DNA of 64,000 nt from Allodiplogaster sudhausi. Its lineage: Eukaryota > Nematoda > Chromadorea > Rhabditida > Diplogasteridae. The number at the start of each line of letters is the position of its first letter. The first letter of the stretch is position 1. The notes under the pieces were generated by a model. It was given only the letters and a program-made list of their open reading frames with translations. It was not told the DNA's origin and searched no databases. The position numbers and the translations under genes are program-made. This document shows, in pieces, positions 15,461-27,078 of the stretch. The stretch lies in NCBI GenBank assembly GCA_945643635.1, contig CALZFC010000027.1, positions 3,724,501 to 3,788,500 of the forward strand, given 5' to 3'.

Positions 15461-17351
15461 ATCTTGTTTTAACACTCTCTAGATATTTCTTCTTATATTT
15501 TTATTTCATGCTGTTTTGTCATATCTTTCGTTTTATCGTAATAATGTTTTCTTTCTTTCTCTCGTTTTGCTCTCACTAGCATATAGTGATAATGCCACTG
15601 AAGTCACATTTAATATTCCATCCATGATTCTTCATTTTAAATATGATTCTCCCTCGGTGAGCAATAAACAATATATAAGTCAGACACGAGAGGCGACATC
15701 TTGGGGGAGGGGGGGGGGTAAGAGGTGCGAAGAATCTCTTTTTTTTTCTCTGCCTGTACAATTTCGCCGTGTCAGAGTACTCTTTGGTCGGCCAGAAGAG
15801 AATGAAGTCATGCACGGGTCGACCGGAGACGTCTTTTTCCACAGCCCTGTGCTATTTCGTTCCGGTGCAGCTTTTGTGCTAAACGGATGATTTGAGTTAT
15901 TGATTTTTTTCTCGATCAATAATGGGTCAATGAAAACAATATTATACTACTCAACGTAAGACACTATACAAAAACAACCCTGAAAGTTTCATAAACCTTC
16001 CTTTACTTTGAAGAAAAATATGCATTAAAAAATATACACTTCTATTGCACGCTACTGTAAGTGCGTGACTGCCCCTAAAAGTCTTCCCAACTTCTGTCAT
16101 GCATCATTACGATTTTCTTCGTGAATAGTCATTAAACAAAATTTGAGTAGCAGGTTTTTGTAGTAATAACACGGTCCTTGTTTCGCTTTTTTTTTAATTT
16201 AACATTTTTGTTGTCAAATCTCACACCTTTTACTACTGTAGAAATGATGACGAAATGAATAGACACGAAGCTACATATTTGGAACAAGGAATTGGGATGG
16301 TGAGCACACAGGAAATGGAGGTTGGGGAGGGATAGAGAAAAAAGACAGAAAGATCGAACAGAGAAATCAAATTAAAATATAGCTGAAGGTGTCAGGAAGG
16401 GAAGGGTTACATGTAATATCTTATATTGTAAAACTATCCGAGACAGTGAATTGTATAGAGTGATATGGATAGGATAATACATAACAGCAGATGACGATGA
16501 ACCATTCATTGCTGAGAGCTTCTCGAGATGAAGAGCTTTCAATCCCAATGTTGCCGTATTTACATACATATAGGTTGTCGGATTGTAGTTCATTTCATAC
16601 TTTGAATATTCTTGTCGGCACTTTTAATGCATAATTATTCTTGTATAAAATTTAGAAATGAACAAAAACATGAATCGCAATAAAGAATTCCGGATAAAAT
16701 CAAATTCATATAAAGTTTTAAAAGTATCCCTGAATTTATAAGTATGTATGTACCTGAACTTGCTGTTGCGTATGAATATTTAATTTCATTATTAAACCGA
16801 CATAAATTCTGGATTTTAAGTACTAATTGTAAAAGAGGAGTTTGACGAAAAGTTAGGCATTAGAGGGTTCTGTATCTCGTCCACCAAGGGTCGTACAGAT
16901 TTCTACTGTTGCTCTTTCGAGTCAGATCGAAACTCCTCCAGACTGATACACACATTTTTTGTAGAATATAACCTAGCACGTTTCTGTTTGCATTCGAGTC
17001 AGGCCAAGAAAGATTCGCAGGGCGCTTAACATTTTAAAGCAAATAATTAATTGAATGACAAGAGATATCAAAAGACTTCTTCAGTCATGTCCTTCAAAAA
17101 ACTTTTTTTGCATGCATTTGTTTAATTGAATGCACTTGGGTTCATCATCCTGGCAGAATAAAAGCGGCTTTCGCACGGAAGCAATTTCAGTCACTTCTTT
17201 ACTCGGCCCCGCCGGCACCCGGTCTGTTCTTTCTGCTCTCCGCCAGAGTTCGGCGGTTGGTTTCGCTCTCAATCCCTAGAGTTCATAAGGTTTCCTTCAT
17301 TAATCCATTGCTCCTTTTCATTCCCAAAACAACAATTTCTTTTCTTTTCAA
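15461..17351. other. Non-coding stretch with right copy of the direct repeat
   Basis: No gene recognised. Contains the second copy of the MYG1 A 3' flank at 16126-16401. The remaining sequence is AT-rich. Frames near 15516-15919 are short, lie on both strands and resemble no family I know. The end of this stretch would hold the promoter of the Ly6 gene. Confidence 0.6.
16126..16401. repeat. Direct repeat, right copy
   Basis: Second copy of the segment described at 14863-15164, same orientation, without the LINE fragment that follows the left copy. Confidence 0.75.
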
Positions 17352-17876
17352 ATGTCTGTCTTATTTGGCCGTCTCTGCGTGCTGCTTCTCTTGGTGCTCG
17401 TCTCTTGCTGCACCGTCGACTCGCTCAATTGCTACGTTGGACATGAGGGAGCAGGGGAAGCTAGCATGCCCTTCGAGGAAGGGTATTGTGACAAGCAAGA
17501 ACAGACCCAATGCACCAAGGTTTTTGATCTGTTTTTCTTGACGACGCGATCAAAAGATTCTTGAAATGAAAAAAATTCAGATCATAGAAGATGATGGATC
17601 TGTGAGAAAAGGATGCGTGACCGACAAATATTGTGAAGACAATGTCTGTTTGGCGAACTCCTTCCTGGTTTTATCAGCATAATCTGCCATAAACTTTTTG
17701 ATATAGAAATTGAAGTTTTAATTAATCGATCTGGCTGTCAACTTTAGAAGGATGATGAGAACATGAAGTGCTGCAAGAGCGACTACTGCAACGGCGCCGC
17801 CCTCCATGTGCTGCCTCCTCCTGCATTCTCTCTGCTCGTCCTCGCGCTCTTTGCTCTTCTCTCCCTTCACTTCTGA
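17352..17876 (+). CDS. Small secreted Ly6/uPAR-type protein with probable GPI anchor
   Basis: Three exons (17352-17519, 17581-17643, 17748-17876) in phase 0 encode about 119 aa. An N-terminal signal peptide is clear (RLCVLLLLVLVSCCTVDS). It is followed by a small Cys-rich domain: LNCYVG, GYCDKQ, TQCTK, KGCVTDKYC, then the hallmark Ly6 ending MKCCKSDYCNG. The C-terminus is hydrophobic (FSLLVLALFALLSLHF), as in GPI-anchored members. Ly6-type proteins act at the cell surface or outside the cell as ligands or receptor modulators; the specific role is unknown. A differently arranged Ly6 gene lies on - at 40121-40995. Confidence 0.85.
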
Positions 17877-20268
17877 AACCCAGTCCCATGCTTTCTGTCT
17901 CTTATTCCCCACCGCGCTTAAGGGCCCCCCCATATAAAAGAAATTGTGTCGGCATTTAGATGACAAATGAATTACACAAGTTGAAATGAAAATGAGCGTA
18001 AGCATTGATAGAAAAAAAACATCGGATCTTTTAAGAAAATGTGTGAAAATTATTGCTTTCGTGGTTTAATATTGGGTTAAGGCAGAAACGAGATCTCTGT
18101 TGGATCTAAAAGCATTCATTTCTCTGCCTTAGCCACACAGATAGCTAGAAATTACTCTCTCTTACCCTCCAACCAGTCTGTCTTCCTGTCTCCCTTTCTG
18201 ATACATGTAGCTCCTGCGCTCTCTATGCATGCCTCTCTGCTGAGACGCTCTCTGATCAGCATTATATCTCGCACTGTCCGCGTGATGTCTCGGCCTCTTG
18301 TAATATACGAGATCGCCAGAAGATAGGCTCTCTTCACGCTACTCGACTGTCTACTTCTTTCTTCTCTATGTGCCTCGTTTGAAAGTTACTGGAATGTAGC
18401 TCATTGCATCTCTCATTTCATATCACTCATGCATTTTCAGGCTCGTAATTTATGTTTGTATTTACAAAGTTCATTCGCACATTGTTGATCTCATGAATTA
18501 ATATCAATTTATGTTTATAATTTATTTTGAGTGGCACGCGTTTTTTTCATCTCATGTGTTATTTAGAAACACTTACGAAGCGTCTTGATTTCGTCTCTTT
18601 CTCCTCTCTCTCTCTCTATCTCTCTCGCTCTACTCTCTCTCTCTCTTTCTTTCTCTGCCCCTTCTTTATCTCTCGTTCTCCTCCCCCCATTTTTCTTTGG
18701 AAGAACGAGCGATATTTTCTCGAAAGGATACCCCCATTCCATCCATCGACACTTTCGGATGATTCACAACTCTGAATCACAAAAGGCAATCAGCTTCTTC
18801 TCTTATGTAAACTAGAAGCTGATGCCGTCTTTGGGTGCCTGCTTTACTTTATTGGACAATTTCTCTCCGGACGTTTCAATCGTGTTACTATTGTAGATTT
18901 CACATAACGAATAGCAAAACTCACTTTTTTCCCGTTGGTTGTCCACATTTCGATCCCATTTTAAACGGCTCGTATCTTGTCATCTCTCCCGCTTTCCGCT
19001 ATCTTATGATTAGTATTACCATCTATCCTGATCTTTCTTTTAATGAACACAATTAGAACGTTCTCGTTCACTTCTCATCCATCGAAATTTCCGACCATAT
19101 TGTCACTTTTGGGTGACTAACAATAATAATACGATTTTTTTTACAAACTGGAGAAGCAGCCGGTTGAAGAGTATGAATTTGCATTGATTCAACAGTATCA
19201 CTCTTTGCACTTTCATTAGTCCGTTTTCGCTATCCCTTGGCATTTAATGCTTCTTCTCTATCTTTCTCTCCTCTCGCTCTCAATTTCGTTCACAATTTTC
19301 TCTCTATCGCTTGTTTTTGTTTCTTAACCTACGTACATACATATATGTATGATGCATGCAGCCCCTGGGCTCTCTTTGTCTGTCTCTGCTGTATGGACTC
19401 TCTCTCTCTCTCTCATCAACATGATCTCGCACATTTTGCGCGATGTATGTTTTTATTTGGTCATCCTCAATTCCTATCTATCGACGCTGCTCCCGGAGAA
19501 ACCGCTTGGCTGGCCGGGATAAGATATGCCTAATCCTCGTCGGCCACTTCGACGAACCCGCCGGTGCCCATCGATCGCATACTTCCATGTGATAGATCCC
19601 CGTGTATTCCATCAACACATTGGCCCGATACGCGCGAATAAAGTTTAAAAAAAAAGGCGCGTCTTACGAAAGCCGCCTCACACCGTCGCGACTCCGAATT
19701 CCTGTCATCTCTGTAAAAACTGAAAGTATGCTTCGTTTGACTGTCAGATCGTGAGTGCAATGAGTCTTCCATATCATTTCACCCAGAATTGACATAGTCT
19801 GCCTGAGATCGCTTCACTATGCACTTTTATTTCCACATTCCGTAAATATGCCATTTTATCTGTGAATCTGCAACGAGTATTAAGTTTTCACGTTCTATTT
19901 CTCTTATCTGCTTTCGTTATTTTTCTTTTCCTTTTTATATGTTGCGTGATAATTTCTCATGACATTTTTACCTTCATATATCTCTTGTTTCTTATTCTTC
20001 AATCTATATCACTGCGATAAAATACATGCATACATACCAACGTACATACATGCATTTCTTTTTCTATCACTCTATATCTCATATACAGCATCTGCTGATC
20101 TTTGTCATCATATCTCTAAATCAGTTCTTCCATGCGCCTGATGATCATCGTTCGAAGGCGATTCGTGATTCAGAAATATATACATATGTATGTACATATA
20201 TATGAAATCTTTCAGAGAAATTCTCGATCGTCATCCTCACTTTTCGGCTTTCGGCACGCCTTCTCAAC
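17877..20268. other. Non-coding stretch, partly shared with 29.5-30.8 kb
   Basis: No convincing gene. A CT microsatellite lies at about 18600-18650. The segment near 19141-19230 (ACAAACTGGAGAAGCAGCCG and on) matches 29519-29610 in the same orientation, linking this region to the duplicated blocks downstream. A short - frame at 19530-19772 has an unusually balanced composition (VSGQCVDGIHGDLSHGS), but I cannot connect it to any family or exon set. Confidence 0.5.
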
Positions 20269-20393
20269 ATGATCGGCACTCATAGCGGTGATATTTCATC
20301 TGTTTCACAAGTATCATTTATAGTTTAAAAAACACATGTTCGTAAGGAAAACTGATAAACTTGCTGCATGATAGGTTCACAATTTTCACCTAA

Positions 20394-20396
<3 letters not shown>

Positions 20397-20430
<34 letters not shown>
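20397..20430. repeat. (TA)n microsatellite
   Basis: AT dinucleotide run inside the first intron of MYG1 copy B. Confidence 0.85.
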
Positions 20431-20432
<2 letters not shown>

Positions 20433-20925
20433 TATTATTTTGCTATCAGGAGCCATTTTTTAGGGAAGTTTCACGCTGACGAAGCTCTCGCTGTGTTTAT
20501 GTTAAAACATCTTTCCACCTTTAAGAATCATCAAGTTCTAAGGTAACACTATTTTTCCCTTATCGCATTTTTGTCAGCTCATTCTTATTATGCTGCCCTT
20601 TTCAGGACACGTGATGAACAATTGCTGGAGACGTGCAATGTCCTTCAGAAGAGAATTTCTTAAAAATCAGTTTCTTTGTTGCAACATGTATGTACATAGA
20701 TGGGTATATACGACACTCCTTTATGACATTCAATGTTAACTCTATATTTGTTTTGTCTTGTTATTTAGGTGTCTTCGATCATGGAAGATGCCGCTACGAT
20801 CATCACCAGAACGGTTTTACACACACAATGCGGTCGCTCATTGACTAGCCATTCGATACTCCTTTGTCGTCGGCTGGTCTCGTCTATGCTCACTACGGCA
20901 AACGCCTCATTGCAGAGCGATTTAA

Positions 20926-23721
20926 GAGAGCCTCTCTGTTAGGATCAAGCAGTCCTCAGTGGGAGCCTGCCCCGGGGCAAAAATTTCTGATTTGGTTATC
21001 CAAAATTTAATTTGGAGTACCCATGCGCACTATGAAGAAAATTAGAAGGTCAATTTTGTTTAAAAAAAATTTTCCTTGTCTGGGCATGCAAATGTATGGA
21101 AAAAGTTGAAGTCCCCATAACTTTCTTTAATATCAATATTTGCCAATTTTATTTTTTTTAACGGAATCAACGTTGGATTCTGAACAAAATCAGCCCAGAC
21201 GTCTTTCAGTCAACAATTTTTTTCACATCGAAAAATTACTTTTAATATTTGGATTTGACGGTTAAGTACCTTATACTCATTTGTGTGTGGGTGTTATATC
21301 TCAAAATGTAGAGCATTAAAAACTGTATAACATATATTCTTTTCGCTTCGTGTGCACTACCCCTAAGGGGTGGAAAATAGGCTCAAATATGGGTACCTCG
21401 GATATGTAGGATTCAAGGAATGCGTGAAAAGGAGTTAAATTCTTGTTGTAACATAAAATGAACCATTTCATTCGATTCAGCACGTGCTTCTTTTCAAAAA
21501 AGCTCCATATCAAAATTTCATAAAATTATCATCTTCCATGAAAAAAAAACATTTTTCGATTTTTCAGCCATTGTCAGAAAATGACCTAAAACTATTCGAA
21601 TCGCTGTATTTTCAATGGTTTCAGTGAGAACAGAATGCGGATAGTACTATTCAGTACGCGACAAAATTCTCTACAACATACATCCATGACATCTGGATAG
21701 GGCGTCCCTACCAATGACACTATCGATTTTCCTAAGGCGGTCGCGTTAAAACTAACAGATCCGCATTTTCCAACTTTTCGTGCAATCTTAATGTTTCTTA
21801 CTCATCCAATGCATCATTCTGCTCCACGAAGCACACAAAGGTCAGAACCGATGTTTGTTTTACAGATCTCTCGTGGTAAAAGCCCGCAAAAGGGTTTGCA
21901 CGCGCGCGGCTTCGAACCTGGGACCCATGACTTTCGACGTGCACAACTAATTGGCTAAAATGACGTTATAAATTTCATTTCTGGAAAATGACAAAACCAA
22001 TCTTAAAGGCTGACCTATCAGCCGATAGCTATTTTTGCGCTCTATCGAAATAAATATATCCGCCAAACAGTGTAAATTGACGGTAAGGTCAAATAAGTGG
22101 CCAAAATATTCGAACCCAAAAAAGTAGACCAAAAAAGCTATTCATCATAACGTGATGTATGGGAAAGTTGTTCGTCTGAGCGAAAGCTATAGAATGCCAT
22201 ATAACATGTGGGGATAAGTTCAATCCGCGAGCAATAAAGGCCGCGGTAATGTATCACCAACAAACTTACTTTTAAAAGGACTTCAGGGCACTTTTTCGGT
22301 ACTCCAACCGAATAGATAATAGTGACTGATAAAGAATGTCCTCTCTATTAGTAAGAGTACCGAAAAAGTGCCCTAGAGTCCGTTGAAAAGTCAATATTTT
22401 GGGGGGAAATTTTCGCGGCTGTTATTGCTCGCGGATTGAACTTGTCCCCACACGTTATATGCCATTCTATAGCTTTCGCTCAGACGAACAACTTTCCCAT
22501 ACATCACGTTATGATGAATAGCTTTTTTGATCTACTTTTTTGGGTTCGAATATTTTGGCCACTTATTTGACCTTACCGTCAATTTACACTGTTTGGTGGA
22601 TATATTTATTTCGATAGAGCGCAAAAATAGCTATCGGCTGATAGGTCAACCTTTAAGATTGGTTTTGTCATTTTCCAGAAATGAATTTTATAACGTCATT
22701 TTAGCCAATTGGTTGTGCACGTCGAAAGTCATGGGTCCCAGGTTCGAAGCCGCGCGCGTGCAAACCCTTTTGCGGGCTTTTACCACGAGAGATCTGTAAA
22801 ACAAACATCGGTTCTGACCTTTGTGTGCTTCGTGGAGCAGAATGATGCATTGGATGAGTAAGAAACATTAAGATTGCACGAAAAGTTGGAAAATGCGGAT
22901 CTGTTAGTTTTAACGCGACCGCCTTAGGAAAATCGATAGTGTCATTGGTAGGGACGCCCTATCCAGATGTCATGGATGTATGTTGTAGAGAATTTTGTCG
23001 CGTACTGAATAGTACTATCCGCATTCTGTTCTCACTGAAAACATTGAAAATACAGCGATTCGAATAGTTTTAGGTCATTTTCTGACAATGGCTGAAAAAT
23101 CGAAAAATGCATTTTTTTCATGGAAGATGATAATTTTATGAAATTTTGATATGGAGCTTTTTTGAAAAGAAGCACGTGCTGAATCGAATGAAATGGTTCA
23201 TTTTATGTTACAACAAGAATTTAACTTCTTTTTACGCATTCCTTGAATCCTACATATCTGAGGTACCCATATTTGAGCCTATTTTCCACCCTTTAGGGGT
23301 AGTGCACACGAAGCGAAAAGAATATATGTTATACAGTTTTTAATGCTCTACATTTTGAGATATTACACCCACACACAAATGAGTATAAGGTACTTACCCG
23401 TCAAATTCAAATATTAAAAGTAAGTTTTCGTTGTGAAAAAAATAGTTGACTGAAAGACATCTGGGCTGATTTTGTTCAGAATGCAACGTTGATTCCGTTA
23501 AAAAAAAGAAAATTGAAAAATATTGACTTTGAAGCGAGATACATCAATTCAGAAATTATCAATACTTTTACCTGTTCACGGAAAAATATTTTTTGAAAAA
23601 AATTTTTTGCCATTTAATATTGTTACTGGGGCCCAGTACCATGCCCGACTATGTTTTCACATTCGAAATCCAACGTCTGGATCTGGGGCACGCCCTACTG
23701 GAGGCATACAGAGAGGCTCTC
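20926..23721. mobile_element. 2.8-kb palindromic (foldback) element at a TTAA site
   Basis: Flanked by TTAA at 20922-20925 and 23722-23725. Ends are GAGAGCCTCTCTGT at the left and its reverse complement at the right. Inside, two arms of roughly 1.3 kb mirror each other around about 22330: the frames at 21316-21513 (-) and 23146-23343 (+) encode almost the same 65 residues, and 21947-22132 (-) mirrors 22527-22712 (+). Neither resembles a transposase, so it is probably non-autonomous. The TTAA duplication suggests mobilisation by a piggyBac- or Kolobok-type enzyme. The same terminal word plus TTAA recurs at 49358-49375. Confidence 0.82.
22702..22752 (+). other. tRNA-like Pol III promoter boxes in the palindrome arm
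   Basis: TAGCCAATTGG fits the tRNA A-box pattern, and GGTTCGAAGCC about 38 bases later fits the B-box. The mirror copy lies in the left arm on - (about 21907-21957). I could not fold a convincing acceptor stem, so this is a tRNA-derived remnant (SINE-like) or a chance match, not a called tRNA. Confidence 0.35.
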
Positions 23722-25518
23722 TTAATCTAATGGTCAACTTGCTTAAATATTTACATATGTATTTGAACTCCATTTAGAGTTCAAGAAGACATTCATAATT
23801 GCTTATAGGAAGAAAACGAGATGGTTACCAAGATCTTCTCGCGAGTCAATGGATACTTCATACAATATATAGACCAACGTGATAACGGTATAACATCGCA
23901 GTCTAGATACGTCAGGTCATTTGCTTTGAAGCTTTTTTTCTCGATAATGTGCACTTTCAATTCAAACACTAGTGCATTCAAAAGAAAATACACAAAATCT
24001 GAATATGTATACATTGTTTCCCAATAATTTAGTAGATTTGTTTGAAAAAAAAGATGTATATATATATATATATGTATGCTGGAGGAGTCAAGATCGTAAT
24101 TTCTTTTGCAGCAAACGTGTCGAGCTAGGTGTTTGCATACGCGTCACGAAACTTAACCCGACTGGCATGGCTGTGCCCGAAAGTTTATACTATGAGAGGT
24201 AATAAACATTGCATCTGATATTTTATTCTCTGATTCAGGTGAATGTTGAAATCCATTCTATAATAATCAATCGTTTTATTGTACATTGAATTTTATAAAG
24301 TTTACCTAATTTGTTGTTTTTTTCTCTTGTTCAGATTTCATGAAGCATCCTCGCTTATTGGAGCGGAATTTCTGAGGTACATTGACCACATCGCGGAGTG
24401 CTTACAGACTGGGCGGCCGTTTTCCGATTACAACTACATGCTGGCGCCGGTAGGGATCTCATTCATGAAATGGCTCTTTTAGCTGTTTAATATAGTACGA
24501 AATGTGGAAATGGATTTGACAGTTTGAGAATTGATTTAATGATTTTTTTTGTTTTTTTTTTTGTTTTTTTTTAGCCGAGAGAATCGTCCGAAGGCTGGCT
24601 TTCGCAGGAAGAATACGACGATCATGTGAAAATTGTTGAGAGGGCAGTAGATGATCGATTCCTTGTGCGTACCTTTTTTCTTCTAAAGGATATGGCCTTC
24701 ATTTATTGCTATTCTTTATTCGTGATTTATTATTTCTTACTGTATAGAGCCACGCATCTGGCCAGATTATCGTTTTACCTCAAAATGAGGGAGCTAACGC
24801 AATCCGATGGATATCAATATTCCTTAATTACGAGGAAAAGGCGGGTATGTCTACAACATTCTTGGACCCATCGCTTTTCAATTAATTTTCTGCCATATCA
24901 TAAGCTTAAGTCCTATGTGAATTGTTTAGTTATTGCATATTTACGATAGAAAAGTTTCTTCAATTTTCAGGCTTACGCAGACAAAATATTCTATACTGCG
25001 TATTCTCCGCCGTGATACGTGTAACGCTGCCGAGCGCATATGGAACGTTCAGTGTATTCCAGAGACAAAAAGTAATAAACGTAATGTCAGGCATAAGATG
25101 CTAAACTACGTGTTATAATTTCTAATTTAATTAAAACACCACTATTTTAAAATTATATTATAAAGTTATAAATAAATAAGTATATATATATATCGCTTTT
25201 AGCACGAAATGAATATATATTTGTTGTAGACAATTGCTGCCAAAGGCGTGGTGGGGCCTGAACAATGAAGATCTCTCGCGAAGCACTGGAATATTAGGAT
25301 GCGTCTATGTTAGCTCGAAGGGCTACTTGATAGCAAACAAAGATTTAGGCGGCGCGATACAAATGGCCATTAGTGCTGTTGAGGCGTGTAAGCCAGAATC
25401 AACTAATATCCATTTGGATAGCACTCTTAACCTTAATATAGGTTTAGATGCAGTTTTCATTTCATCTAACAATGAGCTTCCAGGCCCTTCCAATCGGAAC
25501 GTTGTTTTTCGTGAATAG

Positions 25519-26160
25519 TCATTTTGCACTGTTTTAATTTCGCATCCAATCTTACATTATAAATTCATTTGACTTTTATTTGAATATGCTAGTTGCTTTG
25601 TAAACTTTAGTTACTTAATAATATATTTTTTCCCGAAAATGAAAAAGAAAAAAAATCATTGCCAATATAGAGTTGTATGAAGTTGCTAAAACACTAAACT
25701 GACATATCCTGCATGCACAATTGGAAAATTACAACTTGGAAAATACCGGAGCTATATGAGCATGTTGCTGTTTAAATGATCGGAACGTACTGAAGGGCGA
25801 AAATGATTAAAGTTAAATATGGATATCCAATTCATGCGTGCATTAAATTTTATACAGTCAGTGTATTTTGAGTTTCCGATGCAGATTTTATCACTTTAGA
25901 ACCAATAATTACATGTTGGACATGCAACTAGAATACATTTGATGGAGAGGAAGTTCTCCGGGTGCCTAATGAGCGGGCTATGAATGTACTTGGTGCAAGA
26001 AGACCTCCAGCTCTTTGGAAGCCCCTATTCTCTATTTCTGGGCGTCGTACGTACGTATGTATGTACATATACCTCAATTGAGAGCAAGATAGAGATAGTG
26101 GGACGATCAACGTACATTTCCTGCCGCCGTCGGCCTTCTTCTGCAAGACTATATTTTGTT
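25519..26160. other. Region between MYG1 B and the foldback transposon
   Basis: No gene. The part from about 25640, clearest from 25907 (TGCAACTAGAATACATTT), matches 52440-52950 behind MYG1 copy C, so it belongs to the segmental duplication. Confidence 0.6.
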
Positions 26161-26166
26161 GGGGGT

Positions 26167-26276
26167 ATGACAAAAGCGCAGCGGACAAAAGCGCAGCGGT
26201 CAAAAGCGCAGCGGACAAAAGCGCAGCGGTCAAAAGCGCTGCAGACAAAAGCGCAGCGGTCAAAAGCGCAGCGCCT
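26167..26276. repeat. Subterminal minisatellite, left arm
   Basis: Tandem units of the type CAAAAGCGCAGCGGA / CAAAAGCGCAGCGGT inside the left end of the foldback transposon; the inverted array is at about 28626-28763. The Ala-Leu repeat frames here are artefacts of this array. Confidence 0.9.
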
Positions 26277-26867
26277 GGCCTGGTGCGTATGCGACGGCGA
26301 ATTGTTACCATTTTGTCTGTTCAAACCATGTTGGACATCTTTATAACCGATCTAATTATTTGTTAAGGCCATTTTAACTCCACTATTAATCATTCATGAC
26401 GTCTTACAGTTGAAAATTAGTGAATTAAGTCTCAAATCATGCGACTTTAGCGTGTTTCCGGCCCCCGTTTTTAAATTCAATTTACAGGACAACAATAAAA
26501 ATAGGCAAGAATGACTTGGATAATACACCTTCATCAATATGTTTAAAACTGGACAGGAACACAGTTGCAAACTAAATTTTAATTCAAAAAACACTTTAGG
26601 CTAGCATAATAAACGCTGGAACTAAATGATCGACTTCGTGTCTGCCCACGCTTCAATTTCTGAGGGCCTTTTTGAGTGTTCGTGAGCATGAGAAAATAGG
26701 GTGTTAAATGGTAGGTTACTTTCTTTTTTAACCATTTCGTTATTTTACATATCACGGAGCTCTTGCTCTCAGTTTCTCTCTCTCTCTCCCTCTCTCTCTC
26801 TCTCTCTTTCAATCTCTCTCTCTGTCTCTTTATCTCTCTCTCTCTATCCTTCCATTTGCCCATTAAA

Positions 26868-27078
26868 GGAGATCTCCGGCGAAAAATTAACGTTTTATGT
26901 TTATCGCATGGTTCAGTTCGTCTCGGCGTAAAAGATAGATTCAGGAAGTTTGAATTATTTTCATCTTATCGTTTCAGAATTCTAGCCATGTTAAATATCA
27001 CGGGTAGAGAATGGCTATTGTATATATTAGAACCCTCCTATTTTGCAACGCTCTCTCGGGATAGAACAGGCGGATGCT
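26868..27078. repeat. Dispersed repeat also found at 43627-43830
   Basis: TTAAAGGAGATCTCCGGCG and the next 200 bases match 43627-43830 (TTAAAGGAGGTCTCCGGCG onward) with scattered differences, including the shared word ATATCACGGGTAGAGAA. The TTAA-AGGAG start resembles the ends of the TTAA inverted-repeat elements at 51.7 and 58.4 kb. Confidence 0.65.

Larger units (their letters stand above)
20269..25518 (+). pseudogene. myg1: MYG1-family copy B, broken
   Basis: Second MYG1 copy, recognisable exon by exon: 20269-20287 (IGTHSG), 20464-20542 (KFHADEALAVFMLKHL), 20606-about 20650 (TRDEQLLETCNVL), 20769-20924 (RYDHHQNGF, then LSSAGLVYAHYGKRL), 23815-23913, about 24112-24199, 24335-24450, 24575-24663, 24755-24840, 24970-25080 and 25230-25518 (LPKAWWGLNNEDLSR). 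Disabling marks: the DVGG segment after exon 3 is gone, an in-frame TAG interrupts exon 4 after MRSLID where other copies have Lys, and a 2.8-kb palindromic element has landed right behind exon 4. The conserved 3' exons still read fairly well, so decay may be recent. A shortened product from the 3' exons cannot be excluded. Confidence 0.82.

Noticed and set aside
19530..19772. 80-residue - strand frame with VSGQCVDGIHGDLSHGS
   Set aside because: No matching exons around it and no conservation in the related stretch at 29.5 kb.
21316..23343. Mirrored 65- and 61-residue frames as a transposase
   Set aside because: Too short, no catalytic motif, and their conservation is explained by the palindrome.
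26167..26276. CRISPR-like array of short repeats
   Set aside because: Units are directly tandem with no unique spacers, lie inside a transposon end and in a eukaryotic genome.
26174..26311. Ala-Leu repeat protein frames at 26.2 and 28.6 kb
   Set aside because: They translate the transposon's subterminal minisatellite; mirror frames exist on both strands.
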